Shown here piece after piece: positions 36,898 through 46,502 of a DNA stretch of 64,000 bases (positions are counted from its first letter, which is position 1; every line of letters begins with the position of its first letter). The position numbers were made by a program, and so were the translations under genes. The notes beneath the pieces were generated by a model. That model worked only from the letters and a program-made list of their open reading frames with translations. It was not told where the DNA came from and did not search any database. Origin of the DNA: Leptolyngbya sp. FACHB-60 (GTDB lineage: Bacteria > Cyanobacteriota > Cyanobacteriia > Phormidesmidales > Phormidesmidaceae); assembly GCF_014695775.1 (NCBI RefSeq), contig NZ_JACJOX010000017.1, positions 1 through 64,000 on the forward strand, given 5' to 3'.

Positions 36898-37869
36898 CTA
36901 CCCACCCCGACGCTGACGAATTTGGGCAATAAAAAACTCTTCCAGCGTTGGGCGAGTCTGTTGTAGGGCAATTAGGTGGCCTCCCACTAGGGGGATCTGC
37001 TTGGCAAACTCGTAAGGGTCGCCTTTGACATGGCCTTGCCAGAGATCGCCCTGCACCGTCATTTGGTCGAGCCAGAACTCTAGCTCGGCGATGCGACCGC
37101 CGCGACCTTTTGCCACATATTGGTCGGCGGTGCCCAGCAGCTGGTCTAGGCTGCCGCTGGCAATCAGCTCACCCTGGTCGAGAATGGCGATGCGATCGCA
37201 AATCACCTCCACATCCGACAAAATGTGGCTATTAAAAAAGATCGTCTTGCCCTCTCGCTTTAGGGCCAAAATAATTTCCCGCACTTGAAAGCGCCCGGTG
37301 GGGTCAAGCCCTGACATTGGCTCATCGAGAAACACTACATCGGGGTCATTCATCAATGCCTGGGCCATACCCACTCGCTGGAGCATCCCTTTGGAGTACT
37401 GGCGTAACTGCTTTTTCTTCGCCGCTTCTTGAGGTAGTCCCACCAGATCGAGCAGCTCCACAATACGGCGCTGCTGAGCCGCCCGCGACAGACCAAATAG
37501 ACCAGCGGTATACTGCAAAAACTCCCAGCCGGTCAAAAAGTCGTAAAAGTAAGCATTCTCAGGCAGGTAGCCAATGCGCTGTTTTACCGCACTGTCGCCC
37601 AGGGCATGACCCAGTAGAGTCGCCTTGCCCGCCGTCGGGCGAATAATGCCCAACAAAATCTTCAGTAGTGTCGTCTTACCCGCCCCGTTGGGGCCTAGCA
37701 AGCCAAAGGTTTCACCCTGATAAACTGTGAGAGAACACTGCTGGAGAGAAGTAACTCGCTGGTTAAGCCAAAACCCAGTGCGATAGGCTTTACCTAGCCC
37801 CTCGGTTTGCACCACTGGCACCCGATCTAGCGGTGTGGTTAGCCCATTTTGTGACAGTACAGCGCCCAT
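36898..37869 (-). CDS. ABC transporter ATP-binding protein
   Basis: About 323 residues from the ATG at 37869. The ATPase domain has Walker A GPNGAGKTT, Q-loop region GYLPENAYFYDFLTGWEFL, signature YSKGMLQRVG and Walker B VVFLDEPMSGLDP, with the switch His in FFNSHILSD. The C-terminal 90 residues are an accessory domain seen in exporters of the NatA/CcmA or multidrug type. No permease is adjacent in the window, so the partner and cargo are unknown. It converges on the GH13 gene. Confidence 0.9.
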   Translation of the reverse strand: MGAVLSQNGLTTPLDRVPVVQTEGLGKAYRTGFWLNQRVTSLQQCSLTVYQGETFGLLGPNGAGKTTLLKILLGIIRPTAGKATLLGHALGDSAVKQRIGYLPENAYFYDFLTGWEFLQYTAGLFGLSRAAQQRRIVELLDLVGLPQEAAKKKQLRQYSKGMLQRVGMAQALMNDPDVVFLDEPMSGLDPTGRFQVREIILALKREGKTIFFNSHILSDVEVICDRIAILDQGELIASGSLDQLLGTADQYVAKGRGGRIAELEFWLDQMTVQGDLWQGHVKGDPYEFAKQIPLVGGHLIALQQTRPTLEEFFIAQIRQRRGG

Positions 37870-38060
37870 ACCCGTGCTCGTAAAACCGTGATAGAACCGT
37901 ATTAAGACGTTAGGCAACGTCAGCGTATCTCTGTTTAGGGTACCCGCCCCGTGGCACTATGGTACTGACTTAGCGCTGGTCCGGACTGTCACTGACCTTA
38001 GTCTAGGTTCAGCCTAGAGTGACCCTGTCCTCGTTCTCATACTCCTTCCTAAGTGCTGCT

Positions 38061-38237
38061 ATGGATCGCTCCAAGCTCGTTGCTATCGTTACCGGCGTTA
38101 TTTCTCTGCTGCTAGCAGTTGGCTATTTAGTACTAGTACAACTCCTCGATTTTCGCGGCGATATGGTGCCCGCTCCCCTATCATTCCTGCCCAACTTGCC
38201 ATTTTTGGCTGCGATTTTCAGCCTTATTTTAAGGTAG
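38061..38237 (+). CDS. Small single-span membrane protein
   Basis: About 58 residues from the ATG at 38061. A hydrophobic helix (VAIVTGVISLLLAVGYLVLVQLL) is followed by DFRGDMVPAPL and a second hydrophobic tail. I recall similar very short proteins as conserved unknowns in cyanobacteria. It diverges from the ABC ATPase gene, with nothing closely linked downstream. Confidence 0.6.
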   Translation: MDRSKLVAIVTGVISLLLAVGYLVLVQLLDFRGDMVPAPLSFLPNLPFLAAIFSLILR

Positions 38238-38762
38238 GACAAAGTTTTCAAGGTTCAGGGCATGCCGTTAAAAACCGTTGACCTAAAGCATGCACAAAAG
38301 CCAAATCCAGAGGTTGCTCTAAAAATCCTGCTCTATGCAGCAAATAGTTGAGGATGTCCCCTCAACTCCCCTCCTTTTGAGGAAAGCACAGGGCAGCAGA
38401 TAGCTAAAGTGACGACAGATTCCGCTTCAAAAGCTTCTAAGGCTTTCAGCGCAGTTATTTTCTTCAGCGTCAAAACCACCCAGATCTAGGGTTAACTTTA
38501 AAACAACGCCTTTCTAAGCTGGGGGAGATCGCCTGGTTGAAAATTTTGTTCCCCGCCAAACCATCTATTAGCAATACTTATAAAACCTTGCAATTGGCTC
38601 TATTTTCTCTATAGGGCTCGTGATTTCCCGCAGAGTTAAATTGGGTTTAGGGCAATGTCGCCCTATATCTGTCCACTGAGTGCCCCCACAAGCCCGTTGA
38701 CTTTGGCATAGTATTATTGCGATTAACCCCTAAGATATTTATCCGCTACCCAGCAGGTACCC
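38238..38762. other. Long leader region upstream of ado
   Basis: About 525 bases with no gene. It contains a small stem (GTTGAGG near 38349 with CCTCAAC shortly after) and an AT-rich segment just before the ado start (around 38697-38750) with a TTGACT hexamer, but the spacing to any -10 element is not convincing. It most likely carries the ado promoter. Confidence 0.4.
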
Positions 38763-39464
38763 ATGGCCATGCAACAGCTTGAGACAACTTCGACCCTTGA
38801 CTACCAGTCAGAGCACTACAAAGATGCCTATAGCCGCATCAATGCCATTGTGATTGAGGGCGAGCAAGAAGCGTACGACAACTACTGCAAGCTGGCAGAG
38901 TCAATTCCTGACTCTAAGGATGACCTGCTGCGTCTAGCAAAAATGGAAAGCCGGCACATGAAAGGTTTTCAGGCCTGTGGCAAAAATTTGGCCGTCACTC
39001 CCGATATGGAGTTTGCCGCCAAATTTTTCTCTCAGCTGCACGAAAACTTTCAGCAAGCTTGGGCTGAGGGCAAAATTGTCACCTGCCTACTCATTCAGTC
39101 ACTGATTATTGAGACCTTTGCGATCGCGGCTTACAACATCTACATTCCAGTAGCCGATGATTTTGCTCGCAAAATCACCGAGGGCGTAGTCAAAGACGAA
39201 TACAGCCACCTCAACTTTGGAGAAGAATGGCTCAAGGCCAATTTTGAGTCGGCCAAGGTCGAGCTTGAAGTGGCGAATCGCCAAAACTTACCCATCATCT
39301 GGGCCATGCTTAACCAGGTGGCTGACGATGCCCAGGTTCTCGGCATGGAAAAAGACGCCTTGGTTGAAGATTTCATGATTACCTACGGTGAGGCGTTAGC
39401 CAACATTGGCTTCTCCAGCCGCGAGGTGATGAAACTCTCAGCCCAAGGTTTAGCTGCTGTTTAG
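38763..39464 (+). CDS. ado: Aldehyde-deformylating oxygenase
   Basis: 233 residues. ADO turns fatty aldehydes into alkanes plus formate with a ferritin-like di-iron centre, the last step of cyanobacterial hydrocarbon synthesis. The iron-ligand regions are visible as [34 protein letters not shown] and [15 protein letters not shown]. Length is typical. It is followed by the acyl-ACP reductase gene after 175 bases and then accA, the standard cyanobacterial order. Confidence 0.96.
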   Translation: MAMQQLETTSTLDYQSEHYKDAYSRINAIVIEGEQEAYDNYCKLAESIPDSKDDLLRLAKMESRHMKGFQACGKNLAVTPDMEFAAKFFSQLHENFQQAWAEGKIVTCLLIQSLIIETFAIAAYNIYIPVADDFARKITEGVVKDEYSHLNFGEEWLKANFESAKVELEVANRQNLPIIWAMLNQVADDAQVLGMEKDALVEDFMITYGEALANIGFSSREVMKLSAQGLAAV

Positions 39465-39529
39465 ACCGCCATCCGGCAGCCGCTAACGGTCTGAGCGTCA
39501 GCGGCCCGGCTATTTCAAACCTCTCTGAC

Positions 39530-39564
39530 CTGCCCAGTGTGCTATTCAATCCAGCACTGGGCAG
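39530..39564 (+). terminator. Hairpin between ado and aar
   Basis: CTGCCCAGTG at 39530-39539 and CACTGGGCAG at 39555-39564 form a perfect 10-bp stem with a 15-base loop, followed by TTTATC. It may end part of the ado transcript or act as a processing or stability element before aar. Confidence 0.55.
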
Positions 39565-39639
39565 TTTATCGTAGGTAAATTGTTAACCTGCACCATAACT
39601 TTTTGGCGCATTTCCCCTCTCCAATACCCTAGATACGCG

Positions 39640-40692
39640 ATGTTTGGCCTAATTGGACATTTAACCAGCCTTGACCACGCCCAGCTTGTAGCCCGAGACT
39701 TGGGATATCCAGAATATGCTGACCAGGGGCTCGATTTTTGGTGCAGCGCCCCACCTCAAATTGTCGACACGATCAAAGTCACCAGCGCCACCGGCCAACA
39801 GATCGAAGGCCGCTACGTTGAGTCGTGCTTTTTACCGGAGATGCTAGCCGCTAAGCGCATTAAAGCGGCTACCCGCAAAATCATCAACGCCATGGCCCAC
39901 GCCCAAAAGCACGGCATTGACATCACGGCTTTGGGCGGCTTCTCCTCAATTATTTTTGAGAATTTTAACCTCAACCAAATTCAGCAGGTGCGCAACGTCA
40001 CCCTAGAGTTTGAGCGGTTTACCACAGGCAATACCCACACGGCCTACATTATTTGCCAACAGGTGGTGGCCGCTGCCGAAAAGCTCGGCATTAACCTCTC
40101 TGATGCCACCGTGGCGGTGTGCGGTGCTACTGGGGATATTGGCAGCGCTGTCTGCCGCTGGCTGACTGCCCGTACCGACATCAAAGAGCTGCTCTTGATT
40201 GCCCGTAACCAAGAGCGGATTCAGCGTCTGCAAGAAGAACTGGGCTGCGGCGTGGCTATGGATCTCGATACTGCTCTGCCCAAGGCCGACATTGTGGTGT
40301 GGGTGGCCAGCATGGCCAAGGGAGTTGAGGTTGACTCCAACAGCCTGAAGCGCCCCTGCCTGATGATTGACGGCGGCTATCCCAAAAATGTCGACCAGCA
40401 CTTTAATTTTGATGGCGTTCACGTGCTCAAGGGCGGCATTGTCGAGCACTCCCTCGACATCGACTGGCGGATCATGCAGATTGTGAACATGGATGTGCCC
40501 GGACGCCAGCTGTTTGCCTGTTTTGCAGAAGCCATGCTGCTGGAGTTCGAGAAGTGGTACACCAATTTTTCGTGGGGACGCAACCAAATCACCCTTGAGA
40601 AAATGGATTTGATCGGCCAGGCGTCGCGGCGGCATGGGTTTCGTCCCTTGCTCGACCTCAACACGTCTCTCTTGGTCACTGAGCTCTCCTAA
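39640..40692 (+). CDS. aar: Long-chain acyl-ACP reductase
   Basis: 350 residues from the ATG at 39640. AAR reduces fatty acyl-ACP with NADPH to the aldehyde used by ADO. The characteristic start [14 protein letters not shown], the Rossmann motif [18 protein letters not shown] near residue 160 and the catalytic-Cys region [14 protein letters not shown] near 295 are present. It sits between ado and accA. An upstream in-frame ATG-less extension from 39580 does not resemble the family and was left out. Confidence 0.96.
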   Translation: MFGLIGHLTSLDHAQLVARDLGYPEYADQGLDFWCSAPPQIVDTIKVTSATGQQIEGRYVESCFLPEMLAAKRIKAATRKIINAMAHAQKHGIDITALGGFSSIIFENFNLNQIQQVRNVTLEFERFTTGNTHTAYIICQQVVAAAEKLGINLSDATVAVCGATGDIGSAVCRWLTARTDIKELLLIARNQERIQRLQEELGCGVAMDLDTALPKADIVVWVASMAKGVEVDSNSLKRPCLMIDGGYPKNVDQHFNFDGVHVLKGGIVEHSLDIDWRIMQIVNMDVPGRQLFACFAEAMLLEFEKWYTNFSWGRNQITLEKMDLIGQASRRHGFRPLLDLNTSLLVTELS

Positions 40693-40858
40693 GCGGACGA
40701 TACCCTGATCGCGGAGGTTTTATGCCCTCAGTTTTATCCGCTGAGCAGAGGGGCTGCGGCTTGGTATCCTAGATTGCAGACGGGCAAGAATTTTCTGGGT
40801 GACCAGGGCGTTCCTAGCCCATGTTGGCCTGTTTAAATAGTTTGTTTCTTCCTTGGCT

Positions 40859-41839
40859 ATGGCCCCACCTGAGCGCAAGTCCATTCTGCTGTCCTTTGAA
40901 AAGCCCCTGGTCGAACTAGAGGCCCGCATCACCCAGATTCGAGAACTGGCGGAAGAAAACGATGTGGACGTGTCGGCCCAGCTGCTTCAGCTGGAAGCCC
41001 GCGCCACCCACCTCCGCCAGGAAATTTTTTCTAACTTAACGCCAGCCCAGCGACTACAGGTGGCCCGCCATCCTCGCCGCCCCAGCACCCTCGACTACAT
41101 TCAGGCGATTACTGACGACTGGCTTGAGCTGCACGGCGATCGCGGCTCGGGCAAAGATGATCCTGCCCTAGTGGGGGGGGTGGCCCGGCTCGAAGGTCGG
41201 CCTGTGGTGATCTTGGGCCATCAGAAGGGACGCGATACCAAAGACAATGTAGTGCGCAACTTTGGTATGGCCTCTCCCGGTGGCTACCGCAAGGCCATGC
41301 GGCTGATGCGCCACGCCGATCGCTTTTCTATGCCAATCATTACCTTTATTGATACTCCGGGTGCCTATCCCGGCTATGAGGCCGAGGAAATGGGGCAGGG
41401 CGAGGCGATCGCCTACAACCTGCGAGAAATGTTTGGCCTCACGGTGCCAATTGTCTGCACCATCATTGGGGAAGGCGGCTCTGGCGGTGCTCTAGGGATT
41501 GGCGTGGGCGATCGCCTGATGATGTTTGAGCACTCGGTTTACACGGTAGCCAGCCCTGAAGCCTGCGCCGCCATTTTGTGGAAAGACGCGGGTCGCTCGG
41601 GCGAGGCGGCCGAAGCCCTCAAAATCACCTCTTGGGATCTTAAGCAGCTGGGTCTATTAGACGAGCTTCTGCCCGAGCCTGTAGGAGGTGCCCACGCCAA
41701 CCCCATTCAGGCAGCAGACATTCTTAAGCAGGCACTGGTGGAGCAAATTACCGAGCTGTCTCAGCTAGCGCCTGCGGCCCTACAGCAGTTGCGCTATCAA
41801 AAGTATCGCCAGATTGGGGTCTTTGCCGAGGCCGCCTAG
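40859..41839 (+). CDS. accA: Acetyl-CoA carboxylase carboxyltransferase subunit alpha
   Basis: About 326 residues. AccA with AccD transfers the carboxyl group from biotin to acetyl-CoA, making malonyl-CoA. Family features are [14 protein letters not shown] at the N-terminus, [47 protein letters not shown] and [11 protein letters not shown], split across the chain in the usual order, with [15 protein letters not shown] following. The ATG at 40859 is preferred over a TTG at 40853. It completes the ado-aar-accA block that couples fatty-acid supply to alkane synthesis. Confidence 0.96.
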   Translation: MAPPERKSILLSFEKPLVELEARITQIRELAEENDVDVSAQLLQLEARATHLRQEIFSNLTPAQRLQVARHPRRPSTLDYIQAITDDWLELHGDRGSGKDDPALVGGVARLEGRPVVILGHQKGRDTKDNVVRNFGMASPGGYRKAMRLMRHADRFSMPIITFIDTPGAYPGYEAEEMGQGEAIAYNLREMFGLTVPIVCTIIGEGGSGGALGIGVGDRLMMFEHSVYTVASPEACAAILWKDAGRSGEAAEALKITSWDLKQLGLLDELLPEPVGGAHANPIQAADILKQALVEQITELSQLAPAALQQLRYQKYRQIGVFAEAA

Positions 41840-41843
41840 GGCG

Positions 41844-42035
41844 CGTTGGCTAGGACGCCAACGGCTGCTCGCTCTGCTTCACCAAATCAGTGCTCCATGT
41901 CTCAAGCCCTGTTTCCCCAAGAAGGAGTTAATGCTCTGTTCATATTCGCGGTCAAGGTCAACGCTAGGGTAAACCAAGACTACGCCGCTTACTAACGATG
42001 CCTGCGCTCATAAACTGTTTACATTTGTTAACATA
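41844..42035 (+). promoter_or_regulatory. accA-SDR spacer: hairpin and an HLR1-like box
   Basis: CGTTGGC at 41844-41850 and GCCAACG at 41857-41863 form a 7-bp stem just after accA. At 42018-42035 the sequence TTTACATT, TG, TTAACATA matches the RpaB HLR1 consensus at 15 of 16 positions with the correct 2-bp spacer (third base of the second repeat is A). It lies about 110 bases upstream of the SDR start and on the same strand. Confidence 0.45.
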
Positions 42036-42144
42036 GGAAAAGTGCTTAGCCCACACGCCTTTCCCCAAGGGGCAATCTGCCCTGGTTCTCTGGCGATCTT
42101 GGGGTGTCAGCTATCCTGATTTCTTTGTTGATTGGTAACTACCA

Positions 42145-42879
42145 TTGCAGAATCCTGTATCTTCTGACCTGCCGCGTCGCGCCCTGGTAACGGGGGCTAG
42201 CCGTGGCATCGGCAAAGCGATCGCCCAAGCCTTGGCCTTAGCTGGGTATGACGTTGCTCTGCTCGGTCGCTCCCTAGAGACCTTGCAACCGGTGCAGGAG
42301 GAGTTGAGCACCTACGGCGTTTTGGCTAAAGCCTATGCCGTTGACTTAGCCCAAGAGGGCTTGCAGCCTCGGCTAGCAGCGGTGCTAGCCGACTTCGGAC
42401 CGCTCAGTGTAGTAGTCAACAACGCTGGTATGGGCTACACCGGGCCGCTAGCCACCATGCCCTTAGCTGACTGGCAGCAGGTGATGGATTTGAACGTCAC
42501 CAGCGTCTTGCAATGTATTCAGGCGGTGCTGCCCATGCTGCGACAGGGCGGTGGCGGCACCATCGTCAACATCGCCTCGATTGCGGCTCGGTCGGCTTTC
42601 CCCGATTGGGGAGCGTATACCGTGAGTAAAGCCGCCATTGTGGCTCTATCGCGGGTACTAGCCGCCGAAGAGCGCGCCCACGGCATCCGGGTTGTGACGG
42701 TGTCACCGGGGGCGGTTAACACCCCCATTTGGGATACCGATACGGTGCAGGCCGATTTTGATCGGTCGTCCATGCTCACGCCAGAGATCGTGGCTCAGAC
42801 CGTTCTGCACACCATTCTCTTACCCCCTGAGGCGGTGATTGAAGACCTCACCCTAATGCCCGCAGGCGGTGCCCTGTAG
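42145..42879 (+). CDS. FabG-like short-chain dehydrogenase
   Basis: 244 residues. SDR motifs are TGASRGIG near residue 17, NNAGMGYTG near 95, IVNIASIAARSAF with the catalytic Ser near 140, and YTVSKAA with the Tyr/Lys pair near 158. The start must be the TTG at 42145 because a TAA in the same frame lies at 42136 and no other start codon fits before the conserved motif. SDR genes often sit after accA in cyanobacteria. Substrate is not determined. Confidence 0.88.
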   Translation: MQNPVSSDLPRRALVTGASRGIGKAIAQALALAGYDVALLGRSLETLQPVQEELSTYGVLAKAYAVDLAQEGLQPRLAAVLADFGPLSVVVNNAGMGYTGPLATMPLADWQQVMDLNVTSVLQCIQAVLPMLRQGGGGTIVNIASIAARSAFPDWGAYTVSKAAIVALSRVLAAEERAHGIRVVTVSPGAVNTPIWDTDTVQADFDRSSMLTPEIVAQTVLHTILLPPEAVIEDLTLMPAGGAL

Positions 42880-42960
42880 CTAGTTTTTTCCCTGTCGCGC
42901 CCCTGGCCAACTCAGCGAGTGGCCTCAATTTTGTTGAACCTCTGGAGTATTTAGAACCCT

Positions 42961-43683
42961 ATGACTACCGCATCCTCAAGCAGCCTTAACGACAAAGCGA
43001 CTAACAGCTCTAGCACCATTGGCACTGGCCTCAAGGGCATAACCCCCGAAATTCGGCCCGATCGCACCCACAGCTACCGGGAAGAGGGCGATCAGTACCC
43101 CATCCCTGAAACTAGCCAAGAAGACATGAGCGACGCGGTGCGCACCATGCTGCTGTCGGTGGGTGAAGACCCGGAGCGAGAGGGACTGCTCAAAACTCCT
43201 AAGCGCGTCGCCGAGGCTATGCGATTTCTCACCAGCGGTTATCAGCAGTCGTTGGAAGAACTGGTCAACGGTGCCATCTTCGACGAGGGCCACAACGAAA
43301 TGGTGCTAGTGCGCGATATCAACCTGTTTAGCCTATGTGAGCACCACATGCTGCCGTTTATGGGTCGTGCCCATGTAGCCTATGTTCCTAACCAGCGGGT
43401 AGTAGGGTTGAGCAAGCTGGCCCGCATTGTCGAGATGTATTCGCGGCGCCTTCAGGTGCAGGAGCGCCTCAACCGCCAGATCGCTGAAGCGGTGCAGGAA
43501 ATTTTAGATCCCAAGGGTGTGGCCGTGGTGGTGGAGGCCAGCCACATGTGCATGGTGATGCGCGGCGTGCAAAAGCCCGGCTCTTGGACAGTGACCAGCG
43601 CCATGCTAGGGGTGTTTCAGGAAGATTCTAAGACGCGCGAAGAGTTCCTCAGCCTGATTCGCCATCAGCCTTCGTTCTTCTAG
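42961..43683 (+). CDS. folE: GTP cyclohydrolase I
   Basis: 240 residues. FolE converts GTP to dihydroneopterin triphosphate, the first step of folate (and tetrahydrobiopterin-glycoside) synthesis. The Zn-binding and catalytic residues are in [22 protein letters not shown], with the second Cys in [17 protein letters not shown]. The first 55 residues are a low-complexity Ser/Thr-rich extension. It is followed by a strong bidirectional terminator, ending the plus-strand run that began with ado. Confidence 0.96.
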   Translation: MTTASSSSLNDKATNSSSTIGTGLKGITPEIRPDRTHSYREEGDQYPIPETSQEDMSDAVRTMLLSVGEDPEREGLLKTPKRVAEAMRFLTSGYQQSLEELVNGAIFDEGHNEMVLVRDINLFSLCEHHMLPFMGRAHVAYVPNQRVVGLSKLARIVEMYSRRLQVQERLNRQIAEAVQEILDPKGVAVVVEASHMCMVMRGVQKPGSWTVTSAMLGVFQEDSKTREEFLSLIRHQPSFF

Positions 43684-43728
43684 GCTGAACGGCTTCTGGC
43701 TCGCGAATCGAGCGAGGCGATAGTCCCT

Positions 43729-43790
43729 AAAAACCGGGTTTCTGTAGGCTAACTCCAACGATTGGAGGTTGCACAGAACCCGGTTTTTTT
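43729..43790. terminator. Bidirectional intrinsic terminator between folE and the GH9 gene
   Basis: AAAAACCGGGTTTCTGT at 43729-43745 pairs with ACAGAACCCGGTTTTTTT at 43773-43790. The stem has an A tract on its left and a T tract on its right, so it can end transcription from both sides: folE on the plus strand and the GH9 gene on the minus strand, whose stop is at 43796. Confidence 0.85.
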
Positions 43791-43795
43791 GACGC

Positions 43796-46204
43796 CTATG
43801 GGGTTGAGCGTCCCGCCAGGTAGCCCCAGGCGTAGGCCGCATCACCCATACTCTGCATAATCGTGAACTCGTTGACGTTGGGCACGTAGTAAATGTCGAA
43901 ATAGGTCTCGACCGAAGGCCACTGCCGAGCCGGGGGGACCGCTACCGTTTCTAGAACGTCAAAGAACCAGTCTGAGCCGTAAAAGCCCGTGTCGATGGGG
44001 CCATAGAGGGTGATGCCCGGCAGCAGGTCGCCGGTAATGCGCTGATCGACGATGAGAGGATTTTGGGGCGACTTGTGGCCCAGGCCGGTGGTGTAGGTCA
44101 TGTTGTCGGGGTTGGCCCCGGCGGAAAACTGGCAGGCTAGCAGCGCGGCGTTGAGATAGCGATCGCCACCGGCTAGCGCATGGGCCCGCAGCAGGATCCG
44201 CGCTTTGGGAGTCCCAAGCCCATCGCCCCAGCCGACCGGGGTCGACGGGTGCACCTTAGTCCAGCCAAAGGCCGTGGTTTGACCGGTTTCTACGGCGGCG
44301 TCAGCCTCGGCCAGCAGCGTGGTTCGCAGCTCGGCCTGAAGTTCTGCGTCGACCTGGTCAGCGGGGAGGCGGCTGTAGAGAAAGTTGATTTCTCGCTGGG
44401 GGGCGGCAATCCGGTAGTCGCCGCGCGCCTCAGCGGGAATGGCCGAGCGCGCGGCGACAAAGCGATCGTGCCAGGTGCGATCGCCCGTCAGGTCATAAAG
44501 CTCTAAGGCCGCCAGGGCGCGATCGGCCTCAATGCGATGGCGGGGCCATTCCTGGGCCTGAATGCCGGCTTCATGCTGAGCCTCGGCCCAGGCCATGGCC
44601 GCTAGGGCGCTGTCGCGGTAGCCCCCGGCCTGATCGGGAACATAGGTCTCCATCAGTCGGGCCGTGCGGGCTGCCACCCCAGCGTAAACATAGCTGCTCC
44701 AGGGGTCGGGGGCGTAGGCCATCACCGGCAGTGACTCTTGCCAGCTGGTTTCGCCTCGCTTGGGGTGTTCTGCCGACTCAATGCCGCCGCGCACGCCGCC
44801 CTCAGAGGTTTGCAAACGGCGAAAGAAATCGACTCCCCACAGCGCCTCATCCAACAGATCAGGGTGATCGTTAGCAGATTCTGGAATATTGAGCGCCATA
44901 TCGCTTAGGGGCTCAGGAAATAGTTCGAGCAGTTCGAGCAGCCAGCGGGCGACCTCCAGGTGCTGAATGCGGCGATCCCAGTCGCCCGCATCGAAGTAGC
45001 CACCCCAGGCGTTGGCTACCACCGCATCAGTCTTGCCCTTTACCAGATTGGCGAAGTTGCCGTCGTCGGTGCCTTGGGCGTTGAGGCCATTGCCCGTATC
45101 CATCAGCCCAGTGGTGGATTGGTAGACCTTGACCCCATCGTCGGGGTGGAAGGGACGGGGACGCTCAATATCGGTGTAGGGCTGCCCTAGGGCAATGCCG
45201 CTGCGCTGGTGATAGAAGCCGCGGGCCGCCACATAAAAGGCCTGTTGCCAGGCATTTTCAGCCACCGCAAAGGAGTTAGAGCAGCCGACAGTGTCTACAC
45301 AGAGTCGGTACTGACCAGGCTGAGTGAGGGCGCTAAAGTCGAGTTGGTCAACGTCGGTGAGGGTGTAGGTGCGATCGCGGGCATCCTCTGCCTCTTCACG
45401 GCGATAGCGGCGGCTAGCCTGTCCCCTCAACGCTACCTGGTTTGTCGCCTCGTCGATCACCTGAAACGACAGTCCCTCGGGATAGCTCAGCCCGCCGCCC
45501 GTACCCATCCAGGTCGACAAAAACCCTACTTTAAGGGAGTCGTCGGGGCGAAACCCTAGGGCCGACACATGCACGGCCTCACTGATCTGGCGATCGGGTT
45601 GGTAGTCCAGAGTCAGGGGCGGTAGCTCCTGCCCTGTGATTTGAACTTGATAGCTCTGCCCTGGAGTCAGGGGCGTGGGCAACCGCAAGTAGAACCGATG
45701 ATCCATAGCCCAGCGGCGATTGTCTCGGCTGACCTGGGCTGTGTCTATGGGCTTGCTTTTGCGATACACCTCTATCGGCGTTACGGGCTGCCGATAGCTA
45801 GGATCATCCTGGGACTGAATGTGATAGCCGTACGGTTGGCCGGCGCGATTGGCATTAAACGGCTCCTCGCTGTAGCTGTCGAAGCCGTAGAGCACAGATT
45901 GATCGGGGCTGACCAAGGTTCCCAGAGCCTGCCCTTGCCGCAGCACCCAAGTGTTGTCACCCGAAGTTTCTAGCTTGTCTTGGGGCTGGGCGCGGTAGGG
46001 CTCCTGGCGAGCGTGGGTGATGGTGCCCTGGCGAAGGGAGACCACGATTACTTCAGGGCTAACCACGGCTACTGTCACCGGGGGCTGCGCCGATTCGGCG
46101 TTGGGCAACCAGCTAGTACCGGCTGTGCAGGCCATCAGAAATGTCAGCAGCCCAAGCAAAAACGCAGTCCGGCGGGGCCGGCGACCTACAGTAGCAAACA
46201 GCAT
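43796..46204 (-). CDS. GH9 family glycoside hydrolase, predicted lipoprotein
   Basis: About 802 residues from the ATG at 46204, preceded by AGGAG. A signal peptide ends in a lipobox (LLTFLMAC), so the protein is probably exported and lipid-anchored. An Ig-like cellulase N-terminal domain comes before the catalytic domain. GH9 signatures are GGYFDAGDWDRRIQH with the catalytic Asp pair and the C-terminal VNEFTIMQSMGDAAYAWGYLAG with the acid Glu. GH9 enzymes cleave beta-1,4-glucans. The substrate could be the cell's own cellulose or sheath glucan. Upstream in-frame starts at 46252 and 46327 are possible but less likely. Confidence 0.82.
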   Translation of the reverse strand: MLFATVGRRPRRTAFLLGLLTFLMACTAGTSWLPNAESAQPPVTVAVVSPEVIVVSLRQGTITHARQEPYRAQPQDKLETSGDNTWVLRQGQALGTLVSPDQSVLYGFDSYSEEPFNANRAGQPYGYHIQSQDDPSYRQPVTPIEVYRKSKPIDTAQVSRDNRRWAMDHRFYLRLPTPLTPGQSYQVQITGQELPPLTLDYQPDRQISEAVHVSALGFRPDDSLKVGFLSTWMGTGGGLSYPEGLSFQVIDEATNQVALRGQASRRYRREEAEDARDRTYTLTDVDQLDFSALTQPGQYRLCVDTVGCSNSFAVAENAWQQAFYVAARGFYHQRSGIALGQPYTDIERPRPFHPDDGVKVYQSTTGLMDTGNGLNAQGTDDGNFANLVKGKTDAVVANAWGGYFDAGDWDRRIQHLEVARWLLELLELFPEPLSDMALNIPESANDHPDLLDEALWGVDFFRRLQTSEGGVRGGIESAEHPKRGETSWQESLPVMAYAPDPWSSYVYAGVAARTARLMETYVPDQAGGYRDSALAAMAWAEAQHEAGIQAQEWPRHRIEADRALAALELYDLTGDRTWHDRFVAARSAIPAEARGDYRIAAPQREINFLYSRLPADQVDAELQAELRTTLLAEADAAVETGQTTAFGWTKVHPSTPVGWGDGLGTPKARILLRAHALAGGDRYLNAALLACQFSAGANPDNMTYTTGLGHKSPQNPLIVDQRITGDLLPGITLYGPIDTGFYGSDWFFDVLETVAVPPARQWPSVETYFDIYYVPNVNEFTIMQSMGDAAYAWGYLAGRSTP

Positions 46205-46502
46205 TTGCAGCAACTCTCCTGAGCAATTGATCAAAGGCAGCAAGGTGGGCATCGTGAGCCGTTGCCTGCTCTCAGCCCTGGGGCCATAGTATAAACTGCA
46301 CCTGTAGGTGTGGAGCCTTGTTCCCATGCTGTACCAAAGTTTTACCCCAGCTAAACAATTGGGCTATTGCTTCATTAAAAGTGAGCTAATATCTAAGCCG
46401 ATTCAGCCTTTTCTTTCTGAACGGTCGCTGCTCGCGGGCTAGGTGGTATGGCTCGGCCAACAGGTTGCGATCGCCCAAAAGCGCGGCTGAATTCTGTGGT
46501 GT

